A program made the translations under genes and the position numbers. 64,000 nt of DNA, taken from assembly GCF_004794105.1 (NCBI RefSeq), contig NZ_SRYR01000007.1, positions 62,001-126,000 of the forward strand. Direction: 5' to 3'. The stretch's first letter is position 1; each line of letters opens with the position of its first letter. Positions 1-7,102 of the stretch are shown piece by piece. The notes under the pieces are model-generated. The model was given only the letters and a program-made list of their open reading frames with translations, was not told where the DNA came from and searched no databases. Source of the DNA: Clostridium sartagoforme. Lineage in GTDB: Bacteria; Bacillota; Clostridia; Clostridiales; Clostridiaceae.

Positions 1-219
1 GCTGTTGGTACTTTATCTGTAGTAGCCATGTGCTTGGCTTTATTTCAAAAGATAGGAACTGAAGATTTTATTAAATATATTGGTTTTACTTTAGTTATGC
101 TATCTATTGGAGTTACAGGATATTTTTTAACGAAAAAAAGGGGACTTTCGAAAAAACTTCATATAATTAGTACTATTGGATTCTTTGTATACTTATTTTT
201 AGTTGTAGCTGTATTTTAA
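1..219 (+). CDS. C-terminal part of a small membrane protein (5' end outside window)
   Basis: The reading frame is open from base 1 and ends with TAA at 217-219, so only the last 72 codons are visible. There is an ATG at 28, but it has no good ribosome binding site and the frame is open upstream, so this is treated as a truncated gene. Two hydrophobic segments are separated by a basic loop (TKKRGLSKK), as in a two-helix membrane hairpin. I do not recognise the family and infer no function beyond membrane location. Confidence 0.55.
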   Translation, partial: AVGTLSVVAMCLALFQKIGTEDFIKYIGFTLVMLSIGVTGYFLTKKRGLSKKLHIISTIGFFVYLFLVVAVF

Positions 220-437
220 ATATAATTGTTTTTAAATAAGATTATTTCCTATAACTTTAGAAAAGATCAACAACTATTATTTAAATTTAGATTTTCTTGA
301 CTACATCATTTAGTGCAGTACTTTTTAATTATTTTATAATTCATTCTTAATTATTTTGTGACTTTGTTACAGTCAAAAAGGGTGCTTAAGAATATACTTA
401 TATCATAATAGAATTTATGATACGGAGGAATTTAAAA

Positions 438-671
438 ATGAATAATATAAAAGTATATACAAGCAACACATGTCCATGGTGTACAAAGGTAAAGAATTAC
501 TTAAGAAGTAACCATGTTGGATATGAAGAAGTAAATGTTTCTTACGACAGACAAGGAGCTATGGAAATGGTAGCAAAGAGTGGACAAAGGGGAGTTCCTG
601 TTCTAGATATAAATGGTAATATAGTAGTTGGATTTGATAAGAGACAAATTGATCGCTTATTAGGACTTTAA
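438..671 (+). CDS. Glutaredoxin-like / NrdH-type thioredoxin-fold protein (YruB-like)
   Basis: A 77-residue thioredoxin-fold protein. The redox motif CPWC is at residues 12-15 and the cis-proline segment GVPVLDI at 52-58, followed by the GF/D helix typical of small glutaredoxins. It should reduce or shuttle disulfides in the cytoplasm; the in vivo partner is unknown. ATG 438 is chosen over an upstream in-frame ATG at 417 because GGAGG at 424-428 sits 9 nt before it. It lies beside a Crp-family regulator, an ArsR regulator and a CoA-disulfide reductase fusion, so a thiol/sulfur redox role fits the context (inference). Confidence 0.9.
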   Translation: MNNIKVYTSNTCPWCTKVKNYLRSNHVGYEEVNVSYDRQGAMEMVAKSGQRGVPVLDINGNIVVGFDKRQIDRLLGL

Positions 672-676
672 AGTAT

Positions 677-768
677 AATATAAGTTGTATATTATATTTT
701 AACTTCTATAAAGATATATTTTATACAAATAATATTTAAGAAATATTATTATTTCAGTAACTTATATA
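677..768. repeat. ~90-bp TATATAAGTTG-ended repeat, copy 1
   Basis: The left end AATATAAGTTGT starts a few bases after the glutaredoxin stop codon. The right end AGTAACTTATATA is at about 756-768. The two ends are imperfect inverted repeats. Three other copies of nearly the same length are at 9005-9094, 15149-15237 and 46438-46528. This copy is the most diverged, and it has no coding capacity. Confidence 0.6.
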
Positions 769-791
769 TAGGGACTATTGATTATTAAAAA

Positions 792-828
792 GAGTAAAGC
801 TACAATTAAGGTAGTTTTACTTTTTTTA
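792..828 (+). terminator. Rho-independent terminator
   Basis: Stem GTAAAGCTAC (794-803) pairs with GTAGTTTTAC (811-820), including a G-U pair, and is followed by seven T at 821-827. It ends the glutaredoxin transcript before the Crp-family gene. Confidence 0.85.
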
Positions 829-869
829 TTTAGAAAGTAATTTAAATCATTCAATTGAGTAGGTGAAGT

Positions 870-1523
870 ATGGTTAAAATAAAAGATATATGTGAGAGCT
901 ACCCATTTTTAAATGAATTAGATACAGAAGCACTAAGTACTTTTTCTGAGAGAATAATTTTAAATAGTTATGAAATAGGACAAAATGTATTTGATAATAA
1001 AGTTAGTTGTATAGGATTTTCTTTTATATTAGAAGGAAGACTTAGAGTATATAAATTAGGTGATGATGGTAAAGAAATTACCCTTTATAGACTAGGAAAA
1101 GGGGACAACTGCTTTAATACTATTCTTTGTGCACTAACTGATACTGATGAAGTATCTTTTGCGGAAGTAGAAGAAAATGCTTTAATTGCAGTACTTCCTA
1201 TGGATTTATTTAAGAAATATTTACTTAATAATAATAGTTTTTTAAAGTATATATTTAAGAACTTATATAATAAGTTTGAAAATGTTGTTGAAGGGCTTCA
1301 AAAGGTTACCTTTGATAGTATAGAAAATAGAATAATAGATTATTTTAAGACTACAATGGCTAATAACAATGGTAGTAAAATAATTTATACAACTCATGAA
1401 AAAATTGCAGCTGATATAGGATCTTCAAGAGAGGTAGTAAGTAGAAGTCTTAAGTCTCTTGAAAGGAGAGGAATATTAGAACTTGGTAGGGGAAAAATAA
1501 AAATTAAGAATTGGATTTACTAA
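870..1523 (+). CDS. Crp/Fnr family transcriptional regulator
   Basis: 217 residues. An N-terminal cyclic-nucleotide-binding fold (about 10-130) contains the beta-roll segment LEGRLRVYKLGDDGKEITL. A dimerisation helix follows, then a winged helix-turn-helix at about 165-212 (IAADIGSSREVVSRSLKSLE). Length is normal for the family. Cysteines occur in VSCIGF and DNCFNTILC, but no Fe-S pattern is recognisable, so the effector is unknown. AGGTG lies just upstream of ATG 870. Its position directly before an ArsR regulator and the sulfur-handling fusion suggests it controls thiol or sulfur genes (inference from neighbourhood). Confidence 0.85.
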   Translation: MVKIKDICESYPFLNELDTEALSTFSERIILNSYEIGQNVFDNKVSCIGFSFILEGRLRVYKLGDDGKEITLYRLGKGDNCFNTILCALTDTDEVSFAEVEENALIAVLPMDLFKKYLLNNNSFLKYIFKNLYNKFENVVEGLQKVTFDSIENRIIDYFKTTMANNNGSKIIYTTHEKIAADIGSSREVVSRSLKSLERRGILELGRGKIKIKNWIY

Positions 1524-1528
1524 GCAAC

Positions 1529-1566
1529 TTGACAAATTATTAACAATGTTTTAAAATTTGAATATA
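1529..1566 (+). promoter_or_regulatory. Promoter of the ArsR-family gene with candidate operator
   Basis: TTGACA (1529-1534), a 17-bp spacer and TAAAAT (1552-1557) form a near-consensus sigma-A promoter. The 11-mer ATTTGAATATA (1556-1566) overlaps the -10/start region. The same 11-mer occurs at 2085-2095 upstream of the CoA-disulfide reductase gene, which makes it a candidate operator for the ArsR protein encoded between the two sites. Confidence 0.6.
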
Positions 1567-1609
1567 AGAATAAAATGATGTTAAAAGGGAAAGTCGTAAA
1601 TGAGGTGGT

Positions 1610-1894
1610 ATGGTGGATAGTAATTATAAACAATACGAAGAAGTAGCAGAATTTTTAAAGGTATTAGCACACCCAGTAAGAATCTGTATAGTTAAAAACC
1701 TTTTAGAAAAGGGATGCTGTAATGTAACAAATATGCATAGCTGTTTAGGAATGCCTCAATCAACTATTTCACAACACTTGCAAAAGTTAAAAAGCATAGG
1801 AATTATTAAAGGTGAAAGAAATGGTCTTGAAATAGTTTATGAAGTAGTAGACAAAAGAGTAGAAGGAATAATTAAATCCTTAATAAGTGAATAA
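1610..1894 (+). CDS. ArsR-family repressor, cysteine-rich (candidate thiol/persulfide or metal sensor)
   Basis: 94 residues, an ordinary ArsR/SmtB winged-helix length. The family start pattern AEFLKVLAHPVRICIV is at 13-28 and the recognition helix MPQSTISQHLQKLK at 48-61. Four cysteines (26, 36, 37, 45) cluster at and before helix 3, the region that carries the metal-thiolate ELCVC box in classic ArsR, but that exact box is absent. The start is set by GAGGTGG directly upstream. It is followed after about 240 nt by the CoA-disulfide reductase/rhodanese/TusA/DsrE fusion, so a role as sulfane-sulfur or thiol sensor is plausible. Arsenic or other metal sensing cannot be excluded. Confidence 0.85.
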   Translation: MVDSNYKQYEEVAEFLKVLAHPVRICIVKNLLEKGCCNVTNMHSCLGMPQSTISQHLQKLKSIGIIKGERNGLEIVYEVVDKRVEGIIKSLISE

Positions 1895-2082
1895 TTTCAT
1901 TTTTAACAAGTAATAAAAGTAGATTAGGTAAAAAAGTTTTTTAAATGAATATGGGTAACAAAAGAAAGTATCAAGAAATTTATTATTTATATTACTTAAT
2001 ATGATAGTAAACATATCATATAAGTAATGTTACTGATTATTATAAAATTTTAAGATGCTTTTTTTATACAATATATATTTAA

Positions 2083-2105
2083 ATATTTGAATATAGTGAT
2101 ATAAT
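2083..2105 (+). promoter_or_regulatory. Candidate operator and -10 element upstream of the cdr fusion gene
   Basis: ATATTTGAATAT at 2083-2094 is a 5-2-5 inverted repeat that contains the 11-mer shared with the arsR promoter. TATAAT follows at 2100-2105. No convincing -35 is visible. Binding of the neighbouring ArsR protein here would block initiation. Confidence 0.45.
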
Positions 2106-2136
2106 AATATTAATTGATATTTTAGGAGGAAATTTA

Positions 2137-4629
2137 ATGAGTAAAAAAGCATTAATAGTAGGGGGAGTAGCAAGTGGGGCTTCTGCTGCTGCAAGACTTA
2201 GGAGATTAAAGGAAGATTTAGATATAGTAATATTTGAAAAAGGTGAGCATATTTCCTTTGCTAACTGTGGACTGCCTTATTATATTGGAGAAGTTATAAA
2301 GACGCGAGAAAGTTTATTATTACAAACTCCTGAAAAAATGAAAGATAGATTTAATATTGATGTTAGGGTTAATAGTGAAGTAGTTTTTGTAGATACTAAT
2401 GAGAAAAAGGTTAAGGTAAAATCTTTTGATAAAGAGTATGAAGAAAAATATGATTATTTAATTTTAGCACCTGGAGCAAGGCCTATTAAACCAAACCTTC
2501 CAGGCATTGATAGCAATAAAGTTTTTACTGTAAGAAATGTAAAAGATGTTGATAGAATTAAAGAGTATTCAACTAATTCTAATATGAAGTCAGCTGTAGT
2601 TATTGGTGGTGGATTTATTGGTATAGAAATGGCTGAGAACTTAAGGCATAAGGGATTAGATGTAACTATAGTAGAAGCAACTCCACATCTTTTATCTAAC
2701 TTTGATGATGAATTTTCTATATTAATAGAAAAAGAATTAAATGATAATAAGGTAAGCATAATTTTAAATAAGAAAGTAGTAGCTTTTAAAGATGAGGATG
2801 CTACAGTTAAGGTTGTACTTGAAGATAATAGAGAAGTAGAGACTGATATAGTTATTTCAGCTATAGGGGTATCTCCAGATACAAGTTTTATAAGAGATAG
2901 TGGAATAAGCCTTGGGGAAAGAGGTCATATACTTGTAAATGAAAAAATGGAAACAAGCGTTGAAGGAGTATATGCAGCAGGCGATGCAGTATTAGTAAAG
3001 GATATAGTAAGTGGAAAGGAAGCTTATATTCCTCTAGCAGGACCAGCTAATAAGCAAGGAAGAATAATAGCAGATAATATCTCAGGAAATGAAGCTAAAT
3101 ACAAGGGAAGCCTTGGAACAGCTATAATAAAGATATTTGATATGGTAGCGGCTGCAACTGGGAATAATGAAAAAGCTTTAAAGAGAAATAATGTAAATTA
3201 TAAGAAGGTTTATTTACATCCTTTAAGTCATGCTGGTTATTATCCAGATGCAACTAACTTAAACATTAAGGTATTATATGATACTGAAAATGGTAAATTA
3301 CTAGGAGCTCAAGTATTGGGATATGAAGGTGTAGATAAATTTATAGATGTAATTGCTACTACTATTAAGTTTGGAGGCACCATGGAGGATCTAAAAGATT
3401 TAGACTTAGCATATGCACCTCCATTTTTATCAGCTAAATCACCAGCTAATATGGCAGGCTTTATAGCGGAAAATGAAGCTAAGGAATTAGTAGATATAAT
3501 TAACATAGAAGATTTAGAAAATCTAGATCTAGATAAGCAAATATTATTAGATACAAGAGATGAATCAGAAGTAGCTTTAGGAAGTATAGAAAACTCAATA
3601 AATATACCAGTTAATGAATTAAGAAACAATTTAGATAAATTAGATAAGAATAAAGAAATAATAGTGTATTGTGCAGTGGGTATAAGGGGATATATTGCTG
3701 TTAGAATTTTAAAGGCTTATGGATACAGGGCTAAGAATTTAAATGGTGGATATAAGAGTTATGTTAACTGGAAGTATGAGGCTAAGGATTTAAATAATAG
3801 TATTAGCAATAGGAGTGAAGATTTAGCAATGAAAGAAGTTGCCTTAGATAAAATTAGAGAATTAAATGCTACAGGATTATCTTGTCCAGGACCATTAATG
3901 CAAGTAAAACAAATGATGGATATGATGGAAGATGGAGAAATATTAAAGGTTAGAGCATCAGATGAAGGGTTCTACAGAGATATAGAAGCATGGACTAAAA
4001 TAACTAATAATAAGCTTTTAGATATTGAAAAGAACAAAGGTATAATAGAAGCTACTATTTTAAAAGGCAGTGGAGAAGGAAATTCTACAGGTAATAGAAA
4101 TTCAGAAACAACAGATAAAGCATTAGCATCTACTACATCAAATACAATAGTAGAAAATAATAACGGACAAACTATGGTAGTATTTAGTGGAGATTTAGAC
4201 AAAGCAATTGCTTCATTTATAATAGCAAATGGTGCAGCTACTATGGGTAAAAAAGTTACAATGTTCTTTACCTTCTGGGGATTAAATATCTTAAGAAAAC
4301 CAGAAAAAGTTAATACACCTAAAAATATCATAGAAAAAGCCTTTGGAATGATGATGCCAAGAGGAAGTAAAAAGCTTGGTTTATCAAGAATGAACATGGG
4401 TGGAATGGGCGCTAAAATGATAAGAGGTGTCATGAAGAATAAAAATATCCAATCCTTAGAAGACTTAATGACAGCAGCTATAGAAAATGGAATAGAAATA
4501 GTTGCATGTACAATGTCTATGGATGTAATGGGAATAAAGAAAGAAGAATTAATAGATGGAATAACTTATGGGGGAGTGGGATACTACTTAGGAGAAGCAA
4601 ATTCCTCCAACGTAAATCTATTTATTTAA
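2137..4629 (+). CDS. cdr: CoA-disulfide reductase fused to rhodanese, TusA and DsrE-like domains
   Basis: 830 residues in one uninterrupted frame behind AGGAGG. Residues 1-450 are a flavin pyridine-nucleotide disulfide oxidoreductase: FAD loop GGVASGASAAARLRR at 9-23, redox cysteine 44 in NCGLPYYIG, and the NAD-binding GGGFIGIEMAEN segment. Residues about 465-555 are a rhodanese with active cysteine 512 (CAVGIRGY). Residues about 573-650 are TusA-like with cysteine 583 (LSCPGPL). Residues about 690-830 are DsrE/DsrF-like with cysteine 791 (ACTMSMDVMG). Each module carries a cysteine suited to persulfide relay. Family knowledge supports CoA-disulfide, persulfide or polysulfide reduction with sulfane sulfur passed between modules; the true substrate is not deducible. 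Probably controlled by the adjacent ArsR protein. Confidence 0.92.
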   Translation: MSKKALIVGGVASGASAAARLRRLKEDLDIVIFEKGEHISFANCGLPYYIGEVIKTRESLLLQTPEKMKDRFNIDVRVNSEVVFVDTNEKKVKVKSFDKEYEEKYDYLILAPGARPIKPNLPGIDSNKVFTVRNVKDVDRIKEYSTNSNMKSAVVIGGGFIGIEMAENLRHKGLDVTIVEATPHLLSNFDDEFSILIEKELNDNKVSIILNKKVVAFKDEDATVKVVLEDNREVETDIVISAIGVSPDTSFIRDSGISLGERGHILVNEKMETSVEGVYAAGDAVLVKDIVSGKEAYIPLAGPANKQGRIIADNISGNEAKYKGSLGTAIIKIFDMVAAATGNNEKALKRNNVNYKKVYLHPLSHAGYYPDATNLNIKVLYDTENGKLLGAQVLGYEGVDKFIDVIATTIKFGGTMEDLKDLDLAYAPPFLSAKSPANMAGFIAENEAKELVDIINIEDLENLDLDKQILLDTRDESEVALGSIENSINIPVNELRNNLDKLDKNKEIIVYCAVGIRGYIAVRILKAYGYRAKNLNGGYKSYVNWKYEAKDLNNSISNRSEDLAMKEVALDKIRELNATGLSCPGPLMQVKQMMDMMEDGEILKVRASDEGFYRDIEAWTKITNNKLLDIEKNKGIIEATILKGSGEGNSTGNRNSETTDKALASTTSNTIVENNNGQTMVVFSGDLDKAIASFIIANGAATMGKKVTMFFTFWGLNILRKPEKVNTPKNIIEKAFGMMMPRGSKKLGLSRMNMGGMGAKMIRGVMKNKNIQSLEDLMTAAIENGIEIVACTMSMDVMGIKKEELIDGITYGGVGYYLGEANSSNVNLFI

Positions 4630-4639
4630 TTAATTAACT

Positions 4640-4722
4640 AAGAACTTTATACATTTTATGCTAAGGCTTCCGTCGCAAGCTCCAAGTCAGCCCACCGCAT
4701 AAGAATGTATAAAGTTCTTTTG
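4640..4722 (+). repeat. Palindromic repeat with conserved loop (copy A), probable terminator of cdr
   Basis: Arms 4640-4661 and 4697-4719 are complementary over about 22 bp (AAGAACTTTATACAT on the left side) and are followed by TTTTG. The central 35 nt includes CCGTCGCAAGCTCCAAGTCA. A second element with the same core but unrelated arms lies at 61741-61817. Position after the cdr stop codon suggests terminator use. Confidence 0.75.
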
Positions 4723-4760
4723 TTATATTTAAATTGAGGGTGTGCTGGCTTACTGAAGGA

Positions 4761-4784
4761 GGAAACTCATGCGAGCTGAGTTTC
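4761..4784. repeat. GAAACTCA...TGAGTTTC mini-hairpin, copy 1
   Basis: GAAACTCA and TGAGTTTC surround a 7-nt loop. A close relative lies at 48198-48221 and degenerate versions at 6350-6372 and 57527-57551. Each is preceded by a purine-rich GGAGGA-like stretch. No coding function is visible. Confidence 0.6.
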
Positions 4785-4973
4785 AACATTAATTTATAAT
4801 TATTAATAAAATTTATTCGTTGAAAATTGAATAGTGCCTTATTTGAATGTATTACGAAGTAATTAATAAAAAATAGTCTTTAATAATTAAATAATTCAGT
4901 ATTTACAAAATATGTTATAATCAACTCGTAATTGTATTATTTATGTATAATTGAATAAGGGGGTTATAATAAA

Positions 4974-5165
4974 ATGACTGTTAGTATTCAAGATCTATTT
5001 AGATACTCACTTGCTATTGTTATCATCGTTGCATTTATTGAAATGATTGTTTATTTTTTGATTGGTTTAAAAAATAAAAACTATGCAAAGGCAAAAATAT
5101 TTGCGATGATTTATGTATGTTCAAATGTATTGCGACTTCTATTAAATCATTTTAATCTGTATTAA
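4974..5165 (+). CDS. Small membrane protein, 63 aa
   Basis: 63 residues with GGGGG about 12 nt before ATG 4974. There is one strong transmembrane segment (LAIVIIVAFIEMIVYFLIGL, about 13-32), then a basic loop and a second, shorter hydrophobic stretch. No family is recognised. The gene is the coding part of the first copy of a tandemly duplicated unit whose promoter and terminator are repeated around the unrelated-looking 56-aa gene at 5421. The complete unit (promoter, SD, ORF, terminator) supports real expression, but the function is unknown. Confidence 0.7.
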   Translation: MTVSIQDLFRYSLAIVIIVAFIEMIVYFLIGLKNKNYAKAKIFAMIYVCSNVLRLLLNHFNLY

Positions 5166-5218
5166 TTTAAGGCTGTGTTTTAAAGTATTACGAAGATAAA
5201 ATTAAATATTAAATTGTT

Positions 5219-5258
5219 AAAAATACCGTATTATTTAAAAGAATATGCGGTATTTTTA
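5219..5258 (+). terminator. Rho-independent terminator of the first small-gene unit
   Basis: AAAAATACCG (5219-5228) pairs with CGGTATTTTT (5248-5257), with the T-run built into the 3' arm. Nearly the same hairpin recurs at 5668-5707. Confidence 0.85.
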
Positions 5259-5311
5259 ATGCGAAGTTCAAATATAATGAGTGATTTGAACCTATTACGA
5301 ACTAACTAAGA

Positions 5312-5707
5312 AAATTTATTCATTGAAAATTGAATAACATTGTTTTGGTAAAATATGTTATAATTAGTTTTTAATAGTATTTTATAATTCATTATATGTG
5401 TATAAAAAGGAGAGGGAGTTATGATAAAAAAAATCCTTTATGCTTTATTTATTGGTGCTGGTGTTGGATTAACAGGAACATTCATATATATTAATTTTAC
5501 AATACCCATAAAAATATTAGGTATTACGCTATCACTTTGTATGTTAATTAGTGGAATGGTTCTTAGTTATAAAAATAACCTAAAAAAATAAATTCCATTG
5601 TTAAACTAATACATTTATAAGCAAAAATTTTAATATAGTACGAAGATAAAATTAAATTTTAATGATTAAAAATACCGTGTTATTCAAATGAATATGCGGC
5701 ATTTTTT
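5312..5707 (+). repeat. Duplicated transcription unit, copy 2
   Basis: Left boundary AAATTTATTCATTGAAAATT (from 5312), promoter TATGTTATAAT (5354-5364) and the terminator at 5668-5707 all match copy 1 at 4809-5258. The distance from promoter to terminator is similar in both. See the finding on this duplication. Confidence 0.65.
5421..5591 (+). CDS. Small membrane protein, 56 aa
   Basis: Short ORF, ATG 5421 to TAA 5589-5591, preceded by AGGAGAGGGAG. The product starts MIKKILYALFIGAGVGLTGT and has two hydrophobic segments (about 5-25 and 29-49) joined by a short turn, ending in a basic KNNLKK tail. This is the layout of a two-helix membrane peptide. It is framed by a promoter and terminator that are copies of those around the 63-aa gene upstream. 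No family is recognised and the role is unknown. Confidence 0.65.
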   Translation: MIKKILYALFIGAGVGLTGTFIYINFTIPIKILGITLSLCMLISGMVLSYKNNLKK

Positions 5708-5708
5708 A
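5668..5708 (+). terminator. Rho-independent terminator of the second small-gene unit
   Basis: AAAAATACCG (5668-5677) pairs with CGGCATTTTT (5697-5706) with one mismatch, followed by TTATTT. It is a copy of the hairpin at 5219-5258. Confidence 0.8.
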
Positions 5709-5931
5709 TTTAGCAGTTCAAAAATAACAAGTAGTCTAACCTATACAAAATTCTGGGAGCTTATGAAGAAATGAATAGTGATAGATTAAGTGCAATTAAT
5801 ATTTTGTTCAAGAACTCAAAATAGGAATTAAAGTCCAGCAATAACCTTGCTGGACTTTGTTAATACTCAATACTACATATGTATAGTATATAAAGATTAG
5901 GTTTTATTATACTTTTTATTCTTAATGATCT
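5709..5931. other. Gene-free stretch with a possible coding remnant
   Basis: A short open frame, 5735-5824, reads ...LGAYEEMNSDRLSAINILFK... and ends at TAG 5822. It has no start site or ribosome binding site and looks like the 3' end of a lost gene. It is followed by the terminator at 5830-5858. Nothing else is recognised here. Confidence 0.3.
5830..5858 (+). terminator. Hairpin terminator
   Basis: AAAGTCCAGCA (5830-5840) pairs perfectly with TGCTGGACTTT (5848-5858) around a 7-nt loop. The T-run is short. It probably once served the remnant upstream. Confidence 0.7.
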
Positions 5932-6159
5932 TTATGCTGTCTTTCTTACTTTTATAAATTTGAATAGATTTAATATAACTAAAGTAGCTAAACAAATTAA
6001 TATTATATAAATATATGGTAATGAATTCATATGGTAGTCAGTATTAATATTTTGAGGTAGTCTTGAATCATTATCTATTTTTATAGTCATGAAAAAGCTA
6101 AAAAGTGTTATTACTGATATTGCAATGTTAAACAAATAGTCCTTTGCATTTTTTCTCAT
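5932..6159 (-). CDS. Small two-helix membrane protein, 75 aa
   Basis: 75 residues on the minus strand with AAAGGGG 9 nt before the ATG. Two transmembrane segments are visible (about 9-26 and 48-65), linked by a polar loop rich in Asn and Asp. The N-terminus (MRKNAKDY) and C-terminus (KFIKVRKTA) are both basic, so both ends should face the cytoplasm. No family is recognised. It stands alone, with the hairpin at 5830-5858 beyond its 3' end. Confidence 0.65.
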   Translation of the reverse strand: MRKNAKDYLFNIAISVITLFSFFMTIKIDNDSRLPQNINTDYHMNSLPYIYIILICLATLVILNLFKFIKVRKTA

Positions 6160-6525
6160 ATAATTCGACCCCTTTATATAGATTTATTTATTGTTTTTAA
6201 GCTTACCCTAATATAATCAGTTTATCTTTCAATTATATAGAGCTTAAGATAATTATATCAATAACTTGAAAATATTATAAGAGAATTATATGAGGTTATT
6301 TCTTATTTCTATATTGTAGTAAGACATAGAAAGAGTGATATTGAAGGAAGAAACCCATATAAGCTGAGGTTACATAATAATTGTTAAATGTTAACTGATA
6401 ATTGTTAAAACGGTAGTACAAGTTGATCTTTGTATTAAAATGTATAGATAATCTAGGGTACTTATGAAAAAGTTATATAATATAAATATTAACTAATGAA
6501 AATTTTATTTTGATAAGGAGATCAT
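6160..6525. other. Intergenic stretch without a gene
   Basis: Holds the SD region of the minus-strand gene at 5932, a degenerate mini-hairpin repeat (6350-6372) and a TTAAATGTTAACTGATAATT-type AT repeat near 6386 that recurs before several genes in this window. No ORF or RNA gene is supported. Confidence 0.5.
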
Positions 6526-6933
6526 ATGAAGAATTTTAAAAGAATTGTTAAAGCCATTACTGGATATGGATTAGTTACAATTGTACTTATTGCTATTATA
6601 TCTGTTTTTGCTATTTTATGTGGTGGTGTTATGAGAGTTTTTGGATTTAGATATAATTCTGTTGGGAGTGTTATTTTATATTTTACAATAGTTTCAGTTG
6701 TAGGTTTTCCACTGGAAATTATAATAAAAGCCTTATCAAAAGCTTTGAATTCACTTTTGAAAATTGATAGAAAAATAGAGAAAACTTTATTTATATTAAT
6801 GGATACCCTTGGAACAGGAATTACTATGGCAATAGTTGATTATTTTATGGAAAGTGTATCTGCATCAGATTTATCAATTTTTGTAACATCTTTTATATTA
6901 GCTATTTTATCCTTAGATAAAGGTGAAAATTAG
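6526..6933 (+). CDS. YrvL-like integral membrane protein
   Basis: 135 residues behind AAGGAGATC. Four hydrophobic helices: about 15-40, 46-68, 86-104 and 112-130. The length, helix spacing and the conserved segment ILMDTLGTGITMAIVDYFM resemble the YrvL family, described in Bacillus as a small membrane regulatory protein. The assignment rests on general likeness only. No partner gene is adjacent; the next gene is convergent. A long hairpin (6979-7021) follows. Confidence 0.6.
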   Translation: MKNFKRIVKAITGYGLVTIVLIAIISVFAILCGGVMRVFGFRYNSVGSVILYFTIVSVVGFPLEIIIKALSKALNSLLKIDRKIEKTLFILMDTLGTGITMAIVDYFMESVSASDLSIFVTSFILAILSLDKGEN

Positions 6934-6978
6934 AAAAAATAATTGTTAACTCTTGAATGATAATTGTTAATTGAAAAA

Positions 6979-7021
6979 GGGATCTATTGTTATCAGAAAA
7001 AATCTGATAATAATAGATCCC
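6979..7021 (-). terminator. Long hairpin between convergent genes
   Basis: Arms 6979-6997 and 7003-7021 pair over 19 bp with a single G-U. Read on the minus strand the hairpin is followed by CTTTTTC, which suits termination of the chemotaxis-type gene at 7103. On the plus strand the following bases are not T-rich. Confidence 0.75.
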
Positions 7022-7102
7022 ATACTTTAATTTGGTAATTTCGTAGAAATTACTTACTTAATTCTTCATTTTTAATTTTTAATTTTTAATTGTGCGGAGC
7101 AC

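Larger units (their letters stand above)
4809..5258 (+). repeat. Duplicated transcription unit, copy 1 (promoter, small gene, terminator)
   Basis: The unit begins with AAATTTATTCGTTGAAAATT (4809 on). It contains an extended -10 promoter (TATGTTATAAT, 4911-4921), a small membrane-protein gene and the terminator at 5219-5258. Copy 2 at 5312-5707 repeats the left boundary, promoter and terminator with clear sequence similarity, whereas the encoded peptides are quite different. Confidence 0.65.

Noticed and set aside
3972-4433. 153-codon antisense ORF within the cdr fusion gene
   Set aside because: It is a shadow frame on the opposite strand of a clearly coding, domain-rich gene, with no ribosome binding site or recognisable motifs. 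The same applies to the other antisense frames inside aroF, aroA, pheA, rbr and the PTS genes.
5735-5824. Short frame ending INILFKNSK considered as a small gene
   Set aside because: No start region or ribosome binding site upstream; reported only as a possible remnant within the gap entry.
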